From: Zhongshania antarctica
GTDB taxonomy: Bacteria > Pseudomonadota > Gammaproteobacteria > Pseudomonadales > Spongiibacteraceae
DNA length: 64,000 nucleotides
Assembly: GCF_014202945.1 (NCBI RefSeq)
Contig: NZ_JACHHW010000001.1
Span: 1-64,000 of the forward strand
Direction: 5' to 3'
Shown: piece after piece, positions 50,582 to 60,649 of the stretch
Layout of the letters: the number at the start of each line of letters is the position of its first letter
How positions within the stretch are numbered: position 1 is the stretch's first letter
Made by a program: the position numbers and the translations under genes
Notes under the pieces: model-generated
What the model saw: the letters and a program-made list of their open reading frames with translations, nothing else
Told to the model about the DNA's origin: nothing
Database searches by the model: none

Positions 50582-53500
50582 TTACATTGCTGCCATTTCC
50601 GCTGCTTTTTCCAAATCAACTGAAACCAAGCGCGAAACGCCCGGCTCATGCATGGTCACGCCCATGAGTTGATGCGCCATTTCCATGGCAATTTTATTGT
50701 GGCTAATATAAATAAACTGCACTTCCGAGGACATCTCTTTCACCATCCGCGAATAGCGGCCGACGTTGGCGTCATCTAATGGCGCATCAACTTCGTCTAG
50801 CATACAAAACGGTGCAGGATTTAAGCGGAAAATCGAAAATACGAGCGCGATTGCCGTCAGTGCTTTTTCACCACCTGAAAGCAAATGAATGGTGCTATTA
50901 CGCTTCCCCGGTGGCCGCGCCATGATCGAAATACCGGTATTGAGCAGATCATCTCCCGTCATTTCCAGCGAGGCACTACCGCCGCCAAAAACCTTGGGAA
51001 ATAGATCTTGCAAGCCGGCATTAACGCGGTCGAAGGTTTCTTTAAAACGATTGCGGGTTTCTTTGTCGATACGGCGAATAGCCGCCTCCAAGGTTTCCAA
51101 CGCCTGCTCCAAATCCGCGTTTTGCGCATCGAGGTAGTTTTTACGCTCCGACTGCTGCTTATACTCTTCTATCGCCGCGAGGTTGATTGGCCCCAAGCGG
51201 GCAATACGCCTACCGACCTGTTCCAGCGACTCCAACCACTCAGCCTCGTTAGCGTTCTCTGGCAAGCTGTCGAGTACCGACTGCAAATCAAATTGCGCTT
51301 CCTGCAACTGATCTTGCAAGCCTTTGCGGCGCACTTGCAGACCTTGATTATCGACCCGCGCCTGCTCTAAGCGACTGCGCACAGTTTGCAAACGCTGCTC
51401 AATACCATGGCGCTTTTGCTCATTTTCACGCAGCTGATGATCGACAACTTCTAAGGCTCTGCGCGCTTGCGCCAATTCTTCTTCGACAGCAAGACGCTGC
51501 TCTAAGCGGGATTCCAACTCAATTTTTAAATCATCTATGGGCGCATCGTTGTCTTCTAAGATCAACGCTAATTGCTCGCGGCGCTCCTGCAATTGCGCCA
51601 GCTGTTCTTCGGTGCGGCCAATGTTCTGCAACACTGAGTCACGTTGAGTACGCAGGGATTGGTGACGCATCGCCAACTGATGGGAATGATCCTTGGATTG
51701 CCGCGCCGTTTGACGAGCAGCATCCAATACGGTGCGGTTATTATCGCGTTCTCCCAATAGGGCTTCACGCTTACCAGAGTCTTGCTCCATCGCCTCAATC
51801 GCTTCTTGAAGCGTCATCCGCGCCTCGGCAACCGACTCCTGCTCCATCGCGAATTGATTACGCAGTTCCTTGCCGTCATTTTCTAACTGCAAGCGCCGAG
51901 CACTCAGCTGCTCTACTTTAGCCTGCTGGGCACTTAACTTAGCTCTGAGTTCACTTAATTTGCGATTAAACTGCTGTACATCGCGGTTGAAGTTCTCGCG
52001 GTCTTGCTCCTGCGTTTTTAATAATTCACGATCCGTATCCAGCGCCGCAACAATGGCCTCGATACGGGCTTCGCTGCTGGCTATACCTTCGCGCAAGTCT
52101 TGGAGATCTTGCTGGCGCTGCAGAACCCCGCCTTGAGCAGTGTTGCCGCGACTAACCCGCAACCAATTAGCCCCCAGCCACAAGCCCTCGGGGGTGATCA
52201 CCGACTCGTGAGCCGCTAAATTACCCCGCATCGCCAGCGCCGAACCAAGGTCGTCGGCGAGTTTAACCGTAGCCAAAATACCTGACAGCGCCGCATTGCC
52301 ACTGACTTTATCGGCGAGTGAGGCACCAGAGCTAGCCTGCGCGGCTTTTTGCGGTTCAACAAAGGCCATACTGCCTTCGGCGAATCCCGCCAATAAATCG
52401 GCAACGCCATCAAGAGAATCAACACACAATGCCTGCAACTGGTCGGCCAATACGGTTTCGACCGCCTGCTGCCACCGCTCGTCAACGTGTAACTGTTCGG
52501 CGAGCCGAGCTTGCTTATCGAGCCCGTGACTGGCCAACCATTGACTGGTCGCCTTGTCGCCCTGCCCCAATGCCGCCTGCTGCAGAGCTTCCAGCGAGGC
52601 CATACGACCGCGCATTCCCTGCAAATCGCTACGGCAGCGATCTAACTCATCATTCGCCTGTTTTATGCGCTCACGGCATTCACTGATTTGCGGCAACAGC
52701 GCGGCGTGGTGCTCCTGGGCCGCCATTTCTTCCAGCTCACCCTCGGCAACTTCCTGCCGCAATAGCTCGATGTCCTCGTCAACATCGGCAAGACTCAACC
52801 CTTTGCGCTCGTGGTCAAGTTTTTCAACCCGCTCCTGTATGCGCTGCAGACTCAATTCAAGGTGCTGAATACGCGACTGTTCAACCTCCGCGCGCTGACG
52901 TGGCCCGGCCGCTGCGTGGTTAAACTCATCCCAACGCTGCTGCCAAGACTGCATGGCCTCCTCTGCGGCTGCCAGCGCCTCGCTAGCGCCTTCTTCGCTC
53001 GCTTCGGTAAGCTCTAGCTCAGGCTCTATTTCAGCTATTTCCTCTTCCCAAAGCGCAATTTTTTCTTTGTCGCTGTTGAGATGTCGAGTGGTTTCGGCAA
53101 CGTTGCCAGCGACCTGCTGCAAATCTGTATCGAGCTGGCGACGGCGTTCTTGCTGATGCTGAATCGCTTGCTCGGCCCGAGCGATTTCAGCGCCGATGCT
53201 GTAAAACCGGCCCTGAACCTCGTTAAAGGTGTCGTTTAACTGACTGTGCTGATCCCGCGCCTGCTCAATACCGGTATTTAAGCCAACTTGCTCAGTTACA
53301 ATCGCTTCGCGGTCGAGCTCGAGTTGATTTATGTCTTTTTCTTTGAGGCTGGCTTGTTCATCAAGGGCCTTCCACTGCAAAACCTGAACCTGGGCCTTAA
53401 GTAGACGCTCCTCTTTTTTGAACTCGGTGTATTTTTCTGCTGAGGCCGCCTGACGCTGTAAATGCTGCAGCTGGCGCTCTAGTTCATCGCGCAGGTCAGT

Positions 53501-54082
53501 AAGACGTTCGAGGTTTTCTTGGGTGCGGCGCATGCGGCTTTCGGTTTCACGGCGGCGCTCTTTGTATTTGGAAATACCCGCGGCTTCTTCAATAAACACC
53601 CGCAACTCTTCCGGCTTAGACTCAATAAGCCGCGAAATCATACCCTGTTCAATAATGGCGTAGCTGCGCGGGCCCAAACCCGTCCCTAAGAAGATATCGG
53701 TAATATCACGGCGACGGCATTTACTGCCGTTCAAATAATACTCAGACAGCCCTTCGCGGGTGACTTTACGGCGAATGGCAATTTCATTGTACGCCGCGTA
53801 CTCGCCGCCCAACTTTTTATCGGTATTATCAAAAACCAACTCGATAGTAGCTTGACCTACCGGTTTGCGATTGACTGAGCCATTAAAGATAACGTCCGTC
53901 ATGGACTCGCCACGGAGGTTTTTAGCCGAACTTTCGCCCATCACCCAGCGCACCGCGTCGATGATATTTGATTTGCCACAGCCATTCGGGCCGACAACTG
54001 CCGACAAATTAGTCGGAAAATGAACAGTTGTGGGATCTACAAAGGATTTAAACCCAGCCAACTTAATACTTTTTAGACGCAT
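50582..54082 (-). CDS. smc: Chromosome segregation protein SMC
   Basis: This condensin ATPase compacts and segregates the chromosome. Walker A is VGPNGCGKSNIIDAV. A coiled coil (about 165-500), a hinge (about 510-650) and a returning coiled coil (about 660-1000) follow. The C-terminal head has the signature LLSGGEKALTAIALVFSIF and Walker B FCMLDEVDAPLDD. The length is 1166 residues. Partners ScpA/ScpB are not in the window. MukB is a different family. Confidence 0.98.
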   Translation of the reverse strand: MRLKSIKLAGFKSFVDPTTVHFPTNLSAVVGPNGCGKSNIIDAVRWVMGESSAKNLRGESMTDVIFNGSVNRKPVGQATIELVFDNTDKKLGGEYAAYNEIAIRRKVTREGLSEYYLNGSKCRRRDITDIFLGTGLGPRSYAIIEQGMISRLIESKPEELRVFIEEAAGISKYKERRRETESRMRRTQENLERLTDLRDELERQLQHLQRQAASAEKYTEFKKEERLLKAQVQVLQWKALDEQASLKEKDINQLELDREAIVTEQVGLNTGIEQARDQHSQLNDTFNEVQGRFYSIGAEIARAEQAIQHQQERRRQLDTDLQQVAGNVAETTRHLNSDKEKIALWEEEIAEIEPELELTEASEEGASEALAAAEEAMQSWQQRWDEFNHAAAGPRQRAEVEQSRIQHLELSLQRIQERVEKLDHERKGLSLADVDEDIELLRQEVAEGELEEMAAQEHHAALLPQISECRERIKQANDELDRCRSDLQGMRGRMASLEALQQAALGQGDKATSQWLASHGLDKQARLAEQLHVDERWQQAVETVLADQLQALCVDSLDGVADLLAGFAEGSMAFVEPQKAAQASSGASLADKVSGNAALSGILATVKLADDLGSALAMRGNLAAHESVITPEGLWLGANWLRVSRGNTAQGGVLQRQQDLQDLREGIASSEARIEAIVAALDTDRELLKTQEQDRENFNRDVQQFNRKLSELRAKLSAQQAKVEQLSARRLQLENDGKELRNQFAMEQESVAEARMTLQEAIEAMEQDSGKREALLGERDNNRTVLDAARQTARQSKDHSHQLAMRHQSLRTQRDSVLQNIGRTEEQLAQLQERREQLALILEDNDAPIDDLKIELESRLEQRLAVEEELAQARRALEVVDHQLRENEQKRHGIEQRLQTVRSRLEQARVDNQGLQVRRKGLQDQLQEAQFDLQSVLDSLPENANEAEWLESLEQVGRRIARLGPINLAAIEEYKQQSERKNYLDAQNADLEQALETLEAAIRRIDKETRNRFKETFDRVNAGLQDLFPKVFGGGSASLEMTGDDLLNTGISIMARPPGKRNSTIHLLSGGEKALTAIALVFSIFRLNPAPFCMLDEVDAPLDDANVGRYSRMVKEMSSEVQFIYISHNKIAMEMAHQLMGVTMHEPGVSRLVSVDLEKAAEMAAM

Positions 54083-54200
54083 AAACCAATAACCAAAATA
54101 TGAAGCCCTTGTCTGCCGCTGAGTTTTTTATCGTTTTCGGGGCAAACGCGGAATAAATTTGCGCAAAGCGCGATTATAGCGGTGATAGCGAGGACTAACA

Positions 54201-54231
54201 GTAGAAATTCCGACTTTGCGGGAATTTCTAC
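54201..54231. terminator. Perfect 11-bp hairpin at the end of ccmI
   Basis: GTAGAAATTCC (54201-54211) and GGAATTTCTAC (54221-54231) form a perfect stem with a 9-nt loop. The proximal arm includes the ccmI stop codon (54228-54230). There is no T-run on the minus strand, so intrinsic termination is uncertain. It may mark the 3' end of the ccm transcript before smc. Confidence 0.5.
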
Positions 54232-55445
54232 TTAGCGGCCTGTATTGCGTTGATGGTCAGGGCGATCGAGCTCGCCTCCGTGTCGGCACCAAGGTTTACC
54301 GGTTCAGCAAGCCAGTCGCCAGCGCGCCGAATGGCGGTGCCCGCCAAACTGATGTGGGCGGACACCACTAACTCAGGAAAATCGGCCAATACCTTACCTT
54401 GGCGAATAACATCACTGTCGGTCAAATACACCGTTACCGGCCATTTTTGGTCTGATGCAGCGGAAAGCGGCAAGCGCATTGCCGCCACCGGCATTGGCGA
54501 GCCATCTGCACTCTTAGCGACCACAAACAACACCCCAGCAGGTGTCGGCCCCAAGTCTGCGTTCACCGCAACCGTCACCGCCAGCCCCTGTAAATCACCA
54601 GCGGCCATCGCGAGACGTTTGGACTCGGCAATGCCACCGGCGATCACCCCCGCTTCAGCAGAGTTTGGCGGCAATACCTGCAACAAGCTCTGCCAATACG
54701 TTAATGCCTCGCTATAGCGCCCAGCCGCGAATGCGTCAATACCCAAGACCCCCAATGCCGTTGCCTGCTGAGGATTAATGGCGAATGCTCGATTGAGCAA
54801 GGCTTGGGTTTGCTCGTCTACTTGACGACCATTAAGCAAATAACGCGCCTGCGCCAACTGCGCCAATACATCGGCATCATTCGGATACAAGGCCTCAAGC
54901 CGCTGATAGTAAGGCAGTGCTCCGGCAAAATCGCCTTGCTGACGAAACAAGGTCGCCATCATCACCAAATGTTCGCCACTCTCTGGGCGACGCGCCAATA
55001 TATCGGCAACAAGGTCTTGATAGCGCTGCCACCGCACTTCATCGATACCATGCTCAACAATCTCACGCTGCAAGCTCCGCAACTGCAAATCTAAGTGATA
55101 ACCTAACTGACCATAAAGCAGTACCGCCAGCAGCGGCAGTGCCATGGCCAATATTACGATCAATGAACGCTGCCCCACGCGCTGTTTGCTGGGTTCCTCG
55201 GTAGCGGACTCCGCCACTAACTGCCGATCCAGTTCACGAACAAGTTCTTGGTACTGATTGTCTTCGATCAAACCGGCATCGCGGTCAGCGGCTAATTCCG
55301 TTTGGCGCTGGCGATAAAAGCCACGCTGGGCACTGCGATGCAATTGATTATCGGCATCTGCAGGCGCATGGCGACGAACCGCCAGCAGCACAAAAAAAAC
55401 GGCAATAGCCAGTAGTAATGCAATTCCTAAATACAGCGCGATCAC
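54228..55445 (-). CDS. ccmI: Cytochrome c maturation protein CcmI
   Basis: CcmI is an apocytochrome c chaperone of the heme-ligation complex. Two TM helices (residues 3-22 and about 92-110) flank a cytoplasmic domain with a coiled character. The periplasmic part has TPR repeats (about 155-265) and a C-terminal CcmI-2 domain (about 290-395), as in the long CcmI/CycH form of pseudomonads. Its ATG overlaps the ccmH stop by 4 bp. Confidence 0.93.
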   Translation of the reverse strand: MIALYLGIALLLAIAVFFVLLAVRRHAPADADNQLHRSAQRGFYRQRQTELAADRDAGLIEDNQYQELVRELDRQLVAESATEEPSKQRVGQRSLIVILAMALPLLAVLLYGQLGYHLDLQLRSLQREIVEHGIDEVRWQRYQDLVADILARRPESGEHLVMMATLFRQQGDFAGALPYYQRLEALYPNDADVLAQLAQARYLLNGRQVDEQTQALLNRAFAINPQQATALGVLGIDAFAAGRYSEALTYWQSLLQVLPPNSAEAGVIAGGIAESKRLAMAAGDLQGLAVTVAVNADLGPTPAGVLFVVAKSADGSPMPVAAMRLPLSAASDQKWPVTVYLTDSDVIRQGKVLADFPELVVSAHISLAGTAIRRAGDWLAEPVNLGADTEASSIALTINAIQAAK

Positions 55446-55933
55446 TTATTGCCCCCATCTTTGCTCGCCGAGTTTTCCTCGTCGAGCAAATCCTTTAACT
55501 GCTGCTGCTCCGTTACCGACAGCGCTTGATCACTTAATAATTTAGGCTTAGCCCGTGTGGCCGCCATACGCCACCACACAAGCAAGCCAAGCAACAACAA
55601 AGCGAGTGGCGTCAACCATAAAACTGCCGTAGCGGCATTAAACTGAGGCCGGTAAAGAATAAAATCACCGTAACGTGCCACCATATACTGGGTGATTTCA
55701 ATGTCAGATTTATCGTCCATAATCATCTGGTGAATCTGACGACGTAAGTCTTTTGAAATTGCCGAGTCTGAGCCCGATAAATTTTGGTTCTGGCATTTTG
55801 GACAGCGCAATTCTTCAATGAAGTGGTGGTAACGAGCGCGCTGCACATCGGTGTCAAATTGATAAGTTTCAATGACCCCATGCGCACTAAAGCTCAGCAA
55901 AATGAGCCAGCCTGCCAGGAGTAAGCGCCTCAT
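55442..55933 (-). CDS. ccmH: Cytochrome c maturation thioredox protein CcmH
   Basis: This membrane-anchored periplasmic protein reduces the apocytochrome CXXCH disulfide. A signal/anchor is followed by the motif ELRCPKCQNQNLSGSDS with C44 and C47, then a second TM helix (about 100-120). The length of 163 residues corresponds to the short CcmH (NrfF/CcmL type). It overlaps ccmG by 4 bp. Confidence 0.95.
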   Translation of the reverse strand: MRRLLLAGWLILLSFSAHGVIETYQFDTDVQRARYHHFIEELRCPKCQNQNLSGSDSAISKDLRRQIHQMIMDDKSDIEITQYMVARYGDFILYRPQFNAATAVLWLTPLALLLLGLLVWWRMAATRAKPKLLSDQALSVTEQQQLKDLLDEENSASKDGGNK

Positions 55934-56493
55934 TGACTAAGCTCCGCCGACGGCGCGGCCAAGCCCGCAATAAGCGGGGCAAATTCGCGACCCCATATAG
56001 CTTGATCTAGCGCCCCCTGATAGCGAAAGCGAACGATGCCCGCAGCGTCTACCAAATAAGTTTCTGGCGCGCCCGTAACACCGAGATCCAAACCAAAGTC
56101 ACCGGCCTCATCAAAGAGCGTCGCCACATAAGGGTTACCCTTCTCTGCCAGCCAACGCTGCGCCGCCTTGGCATTATCTTTGTAATCGACACTGACAATT
56201 TTGACGCCCTGATCGGCGAGCGCAACGAGGAATGGGTGCTCATAGTGACAAGTAGGGCACCACGTCGCCCACACATTCAGTAAAAACCACTCACCTTGAA
56301 TATCGCTGTTGGTGAGTGTTCGGCCGTCGTCCAACGCAGGTAGGGAAAACGCGGGAAGCGGTCGATTTACGAGTGCCGACGGCAAATCGGTCGGTGCGTA
56401 TTCACCGCGTTGCACGCGGCGCTCAACGCCAAAAAACATTGCTGCTAGCGCAACAAATACCAGCAGGGGAATAAAGAGTTTAAGCCTTTGCAT
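55930..56493 (-). CDS. ccmG: Thiol:disulfide interchange protein DsbE/CcmG
   Basis: This periplasmic thioredoxin-fold reductase serves cytochrome c maturation. An N-terminal anchor (residues 5-22) is followed by the active site LLNVWATWCPTCHYEH (C79, C82) and the cis-Pro segment GVTGAPETYLVD. The start lies 14 bp inside the end of ccmF. Confidence 0.96.
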   Translation of the reverse strand: MQRLKLFIPLLVFVALAAMFFGVERRVQRGEYAPTDLPSALVNRPLPAFSLPALDDGRTLTNSDIQGEWFLLNVWATWCPTCHYEHPFLVALADQGVKIVSVDYKDNAKAAQRWLAEKGNPYVATLFDEAGDFGLDLGVTGAPETYLVDAAGIVRFRYQGALDQAIWGREFAPLIAGLAAPSAELSQ

Positions 56494-58456
56494 GATTTAC
56501 CCCTTTTTGAACGCGCGGTGAAGCGCTTCGGTAGCGCTTATCACAAATTGCCAACAAGGCCCCTAGCGCCATCAAGATCGCGCCCAGCCAAATAAAACGG
56601 ATAAAAGGTTTTACGTGAATACGCACCGCCCAAGCATTTTCACCCACCGGCTCGCCCAGCGCGATATAAACATCACGCAGTAAACTGGCGTCGATAGCAG
56701 CCTCAGTCATCACCTGGCCGCTGCGCGCATGGTAGCGACGCTTCTCTGGATGTAGATCGGCAACAAAGTCGCCCGCCTCCCACAGCGTAAAGCTACCGCG
56801 CTGGCCTTGGTAATTTGGGCCGGTGATCGATTGCACGCCGTCAAAACGAACCTCGTAGCCAGACACGTCATTCATGCGATCGCCGACTTCCATCCGAATA
56901 TCGCGTTCATCATTAAAACTTGTCACCATCGCCACGCCAAGCACGCTGGCAGCAAAACCGAGATGCGCGAGCAACATGCCATAATACGACGGCGTCAACC
57001 GGCGCAGCCCCGAGAGCAGCGATGCTGCATTGCGGGTTTTACTGCGTAAATTTACCGCACTGCTGAGCACTATCCATGCTGCTAGTAACACACCGACGGT
57101 TGCGCCAAACTGGAATTCATCAGCGAAGGCATTCGGGAGGATTAACCCAATAGCGACACTGGCAATAAACGCACCGAGTAGTGCGCGCCACCAGCGCTGA
57201 GCGCCCGTGCGCTTCCACTGCGAAGAAGGCCCAATACCAACAAGCAGGGCCAATAAACACATTAGCGGAACAAAAATCGCATTAAAATACGGCGGCCCCA
57301 CGGAGTACTTGCCCAAGCCGGCAAAATCCATAATAAGCGGAAACAAGGTGCCAAGAAGCACCGTCATGGCGGCAACTACCAGCACAATATTATTGGCCAG
57401 CAACAGCGCTTCTCGCGACAGCCAGCCAAAGCTCGGCGCAGTCTTTGCTGCCGGTGCTTTAAAGGCGTACAAGGTCAAGGAGCCACCTACTACCAAAAAC
57501 AAAAATGCCAATATAAACATGCCGCGGGTTGGGTCCGCTGCAAAGGCGTGCACCGAGGTGAGAACCCCGGAGCGCACCAAAAATGTACCCAGCAAGCTCA
57601 GCGAGAACGCAAATATCGCCAGTAATAAAGTCCAGCTTTTAAAAACACCACGCTTCTCCGTTACCGCTAAGGAGTGGATTAACGCGGTGCCAACCAACCA
57701 CGGCATAAATGACGCGTTTTCTACCGGGTCCCAAAACCACCAACCGCCCCAGCCCAGCTCGTAGTAGGCCCACCAACTACCCAACGCAATGCCGACAGTT
57801 AAAAACAGCCACGCTGTATTAGTCCAGGGGCGAGACCAACGCGCCCAACTGGCGTCCATGCGACCACTCAGCAGCGCGGCGATGGCGAAGGCGAAGGCCA
57901 CTGAAAATCCAACGTAACCGATATAGAGCATCGGTGGATGAATCACCATGCCGGGATCTTGCAATAGCGGGTTTAAGTCCTGACCATCGCTTGGCACGTT
58001 TAGCAAATGCCGCGCAAAGGGATTTGAGGTAAACAGCGAAAAACTAAAAAAGCCAACGGCGATCATGCCCATGACGGCCAGTACCCGGGCGAGAATATCG
58101 CGGGGCAATTGCCGAGAAAAAATGGCAACGGCGACCGTCCACAAAGTCAATATTTCTAACCATAGCAAGAGGGAGCCTTCATGGCCGCCCCACATAGCGC
58201 TGAATTTATACGCATTGGGGAGCAGTGAGTTGGACTGTGCCGCCACAATATCGACAGAAAAATCGTCGGTCATAAATGCATAGACAAGACAAGCAGTGGC
58301 AATAGTGGTAAATAAAAATTGTGCAAAACTCAAATAGCGCGCCGCGGCCATCGCCATTTGGTCGCCACGCTGCACACCCCACAAGGGCAAAACCGCTAGG
58401 ACTAAGGCGAAGCAAAAACCAAGAATTAAGGCGAAGTGGCCAAGTTCTACAATCAC
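56480..58456 (-). CDS. ccmF: Heme lyase subunit CcmF
   Basis: CcmF is the large membrane core of the heme-ligation complex, with about 15 TM helices over 658 residues. The WWD heme-binding motif is in WGGWWFWDPVENASFMPWL. His-bearing segments VIHPPMLYIGYVG and TALIHSLAVTEKRG are conserved heme ligands. The gene overlaps ccmE by 4 bp. Confidence 0.97.
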   Translation of the reverse strand: MIVELGHFALILGFCFALVLAVLPLWGVQRGDQMAMAAARYLSFAQFLFTTIATACLVYAFMTDDFSVDIVAAQSNSLLPNAYKFSAMWGGHEGSLLLWLEILTLWTVAVAIFSRQLPRDILARVLAVMGMIAVGFFSFSLFTSNPFARHLLNVPSDGQDLNPLLQDPGMVIHPPMLYIGYVGFSVAFAFAIAALLSGRMDASWARWSRPWTNTAWLFLTVGIALGSWWAYYELGWGGWWFWDPVENASFMPWLVGTALIHSLAVTEKRGVFKSWTLLLAIFAFSLSLLGTFLVRSGVLTSVHAFAADPTRGMFILAFLFLVVGGSLTLYAFKAPAAKTAPSFGWLSREALLLANNIVLVVAAMTVLLGTLFPLIMDFAGLGKYSVGPPYFNAIFVPLMCLLALLVGIGPSSQWKRTGAQRWWRALLGAFIASVAIGLILPNAFADEFQFGATVGVLLAAWIVLSSAVNLRSKTRNAASLLSGLRRLTPSYYGMLLAHLGFAASVLGVAMVTSFNDERDIRMEVGDRMNDVSGYEVRFDGVQSITGPNYQGQRGSFTLWEAGDFVADLHPEKRRYHARSGQVMTEAAIDASLLRDVYIALGEPVGENAWAVRIHVKPFIRFIWLGAILMALGALLAICDKRYRSASPRVQKGVNHAKA

Positions 58457-58920
58457 AGGGAACCCTTCTCTTCTAGCTCAGCGCGCTTGGCGGCTGATTT
58501 AGTTAAGGCATCACTAACTTCCGGAGGCATATAGGTTTCGTCGTGTTTTGCCAACACCTCGCTCGCGTAAAAAACACCGTCCTCGGCGAGCTTACCCGAA
58601 ACGACCACGCCCTCTCCTTCCGCAAACAAATCCGGCAAAATACCTTCGTACTCAACGGTGACAACCGCGCTGTAATCAGTCACCACAAAGCGTATTTTTA
58701 AACTGTCTGTAGCGCGCTGCACGCTGCCCTCTTGCACCATTCCACCGGCGCGAATCGCTTTACCGACTGGCGCTTTACCCGACACAATTTCGGCGGGGGG
58801 ATAAAATAAATTAATATTTTCCTTTAAGGCGTAGCCCAACAAGCCAGCGGCCAAGGCCGCCACACATAAAATAAAAACAACAATCATTAGGCGCTGTTTG
58901 CGCTGGGGATGCATAGCCAT
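58453..58920 (-). CDS. ccmE: Heme chaperone CcmE
   Basis: This protein covalently holds heme in the periplasm before delivery to CcmF. An N-terminal TM anchor (residues 10-31) is followed by an OB-fold and the heme-binding HxxxY motif, H126 to Y130, in VLAKHDETYMP. It lies 6 bp after ccmD. Confidence 0.97.
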   Translation of the reverse strand: MAMHPQRKQRLMIVVFILCVAALAAGLLGYALKENINLFYPPAEIVSGKAPVGKAIRAGGMVQEGSVQRATDSLKIRFVVTDYSAVVTVEYEGILPDLFAEGEGVVVSGKLAEDGVFYASEVLAKHDETYMPPEVSDALTKSAAKRAELEEKGSL

Positions 58921-58926
58921 AATTCG

Positions 58927-59127
58927 TTACTCTTTGCCTTTCGCTTTATTAGCGCTTGCTTGCTTGCGGCGAACCACCCCACGCACCCGCTGTTCAGCAC
59001 CAAGACGGCGACGACGGGCTTCAAATAAAATAACGCACAATACCAGTGCTGTTATACCGTAGCAGAACCACACATAAGGGCCGTGGCCGTCCATTGCGAG
59101 CAACTCGCCAATCGAATCAAAGTACAC
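58927..59127 (-). CDS. ccmD: Heme exporter protein CcmD
   Basis: This small one-helix protein is needed to release holo-CcmE from the CcmABC complex. The GTG at 59127 begins YFDSIGELLAMDGHGPYVWF, the usual CcmD N terminus, with GGAGAG 5 bp upstream. A longer frame starting at 59154 would lack homology. The TM helix is at residues 20-36 with a basic cytoplasmic tail. It overlaps the ccmC end by 11 bp. Confidence 0.9.
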   Translation of the reverse strand: MYFDSIGELLAMDGHGPYVWFCYGITALVLCVILFEARRRRLGAEQRVRGVVRRKQASANKAKGKE

Positions 59128-59890
59128 TTCTACTCTCCGGCTTCTTATCACCACTGCAGACGATGTCTTGAACCCAGCGGGTATTGCGCTCGCGATCGAG
59201 AATTTCGGTACGAGTAAACAACAACATTGCCCAAGCGAAAAACAAATACATGCCCGACATGGTCGCCATCAAGGGTCGCAGCATGGTGGGATGAATAGAA
59301 GACTCACCAATAAAACGTATACTGGCTGGCTGATGAAGGCTATACCACCATTCTACAGACCAATAAATAATGGGAATATTGACTGCGCCCACGATCACCA
59401 GCACCGCACAGGCCTTGGCCGCTGCTTCGCGATTTTCAAAGGCTTGATGCAGGGCGATAACACCAAGATACAAAAAGAACAAAATTAACACCGAAGTGAT
59501 CCGAGCATCCCATACCCACCAAGTACCCCAGGTTGGCTTACCCCACACGGCGCCGGTCAACAGCGCAAGAAAAGTAAGCGAGGCACCGATCGGCGCAATC
59601 GCTTTCATTACCATCGCCGCCAACTTCATTCGCCAAATCAAATGAATTGCACCGGCAATTGCCATCATCATATAAGCGCCCATGGCCACCGCCGACGCGG
59701 GCACATGCACATAAATAATACGAAAACTATTGCCTTGTTTATAATCGGGCGGCACCAGTGCCAAACCCCACACCGCGCCACCAATGAGCAGCAGTAGGGA
59801 CAAGCCCCCCAGCCATGGCAGCAAACGGCCACTGAACTGATAAAACCAGCGCGGCGAGCCCCATTTATGAAACGTAGTCCAAATTGACAA
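59117..59890 (-). CDS. ccmC: Heme exporter/handling protein CcmC
   Basis: This six-TM protein presents heme to CcmE. The WWD motif is in WGKPTWGTWWVWDARIT. HVPASAVAMGAYMMM and SVEWWYSLHQP hold the conserved heme His residues. I favour a TTG start at 59890 (SIWTTFHKWGSPRWFY), which matches the family N terminus and has a strong AGAGAAGAG site. The ATG at 59932 would add 14 atypical residues. Confidence 0.93.
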   Translation of the reverse strand: MSIWTTFHKWGSPRWFYQFSGRLLPWLGGLSLLLLIGGAVWGLALVPPDYKQGNSFRIIYVHVPASAVAMGAYMMMAIAGAIHLIWRMKLAAMVMKAIAPIGASLTFLALLTGAVWGKPTWGTWWVWDARITSVLILFFLYLGVIALHQAFENREAAAKACAVLVIVGAVNIPIIYWSVEWWYSLHQPASIRFIGESSIHPTMLRPLMATMSGMYLFFAWAMLLFTRTEILDRERNTRWVQDIVCSGDKKPESRSVL

Positions 59891-59971
59891 AACTCTTCTC
59901 TCTTTTACTAAAGCCTGATGCCGCTCAGGCACATAAATACCGCGTCGGAGTATACCAGATACCCTGCGCCA

Positions 59972-60649
59972 CTACTGATCCACACTAATTCGCAAAGCGC
60001 CCGCTATCGCCAGCGGCGCCAGCGCCAAGGCAATCAGAAAAAACACGCCCAGCATCGCTAATTGCGGTAGAAATGGGCCGCCGTCGACCGCCGTTTTAAC
60101 AGCACTACTGCCAAAGATCAGCACGGGAATATACAGGGGTAAGATGATCAGTGACAACAATAAGCCGCCCTTTCGCAAGCCTACGGTTAACGCCGCGCCG
60201 ATAGCACCAATAAAGCTTAAGACAGCGCTACCGAGCGCCAAGCTCGCCATCAAAGCCAACATCCCCGCCGCAGGTAAATGCAGCAACACACCTAATAAGG
60301 GCGAGAGTAGGCTAAGGGGCAAACCACTTAACAACCAGTGCGCCAAGGTTTTGGCGATCACTTGCGGGTATAAGGCTTGGTGGCTAAGCAGCATTTGTTC
60401 GAGGGTAGCGTCGTCGTAATCACTGCGAAACACCGTATCGCTGGCGAGTAACGAGGCTAATAAGGCCACCACCCACAGTATTCCAGGCGCCAATTCCGCC
60501 AATCGCTGGGGTTCGGGCCCGATCCCGAGTGGAAACAGCGCGCATACCATCACAAAAAAAACCAGGGGATTTGACCATTCACTGCCCCGACGCGCAGCGG
60601 CGAGCAAATCCCTACGCAATACAGCCAAAGCCAAGCTAACTAAAGCCAT
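59972..60649 (-). CDS. ccmB: Heme exporter subunit CcmB
   Basis: This six-TM permease partners the CcmA ATPase. The sequence includes LAELAPGILWVVALLASLL and LLLSLIILPLYIPVLIFGSSA, typical of CcmB. The length of 225 residues is usual. Its start adjoins the ccmA stop (shared base 60649). Confidence 0.95.
   Translation of the reverse strand: MALVSLALAVLRRDLLAAARRGSEWSNPLVFFVMVCALFPLGIGPEPQRLAELAPGILWVVALLASLLASDTVFRSDYDDATLEQMLLSHQALYPQVIAKTLAHWLLSGLPLSLLSPLLGVLLHLPAAGMLALMASLALGSAVLSFIGAIGAALTVGLRKGGLLLSLIILPLYIPVLIFGSSAVKTAVDGGPFLPQLAMLGVFFLIALALAPLAIAGALRISVDQ

Noticed and set aside
57207-57764. Plus-strand frame of 185 codons opposite ccmF
   Set aside because: Antisense shadow of membrane-protein codons; ccmF motifs are unambiguous on the other strand.
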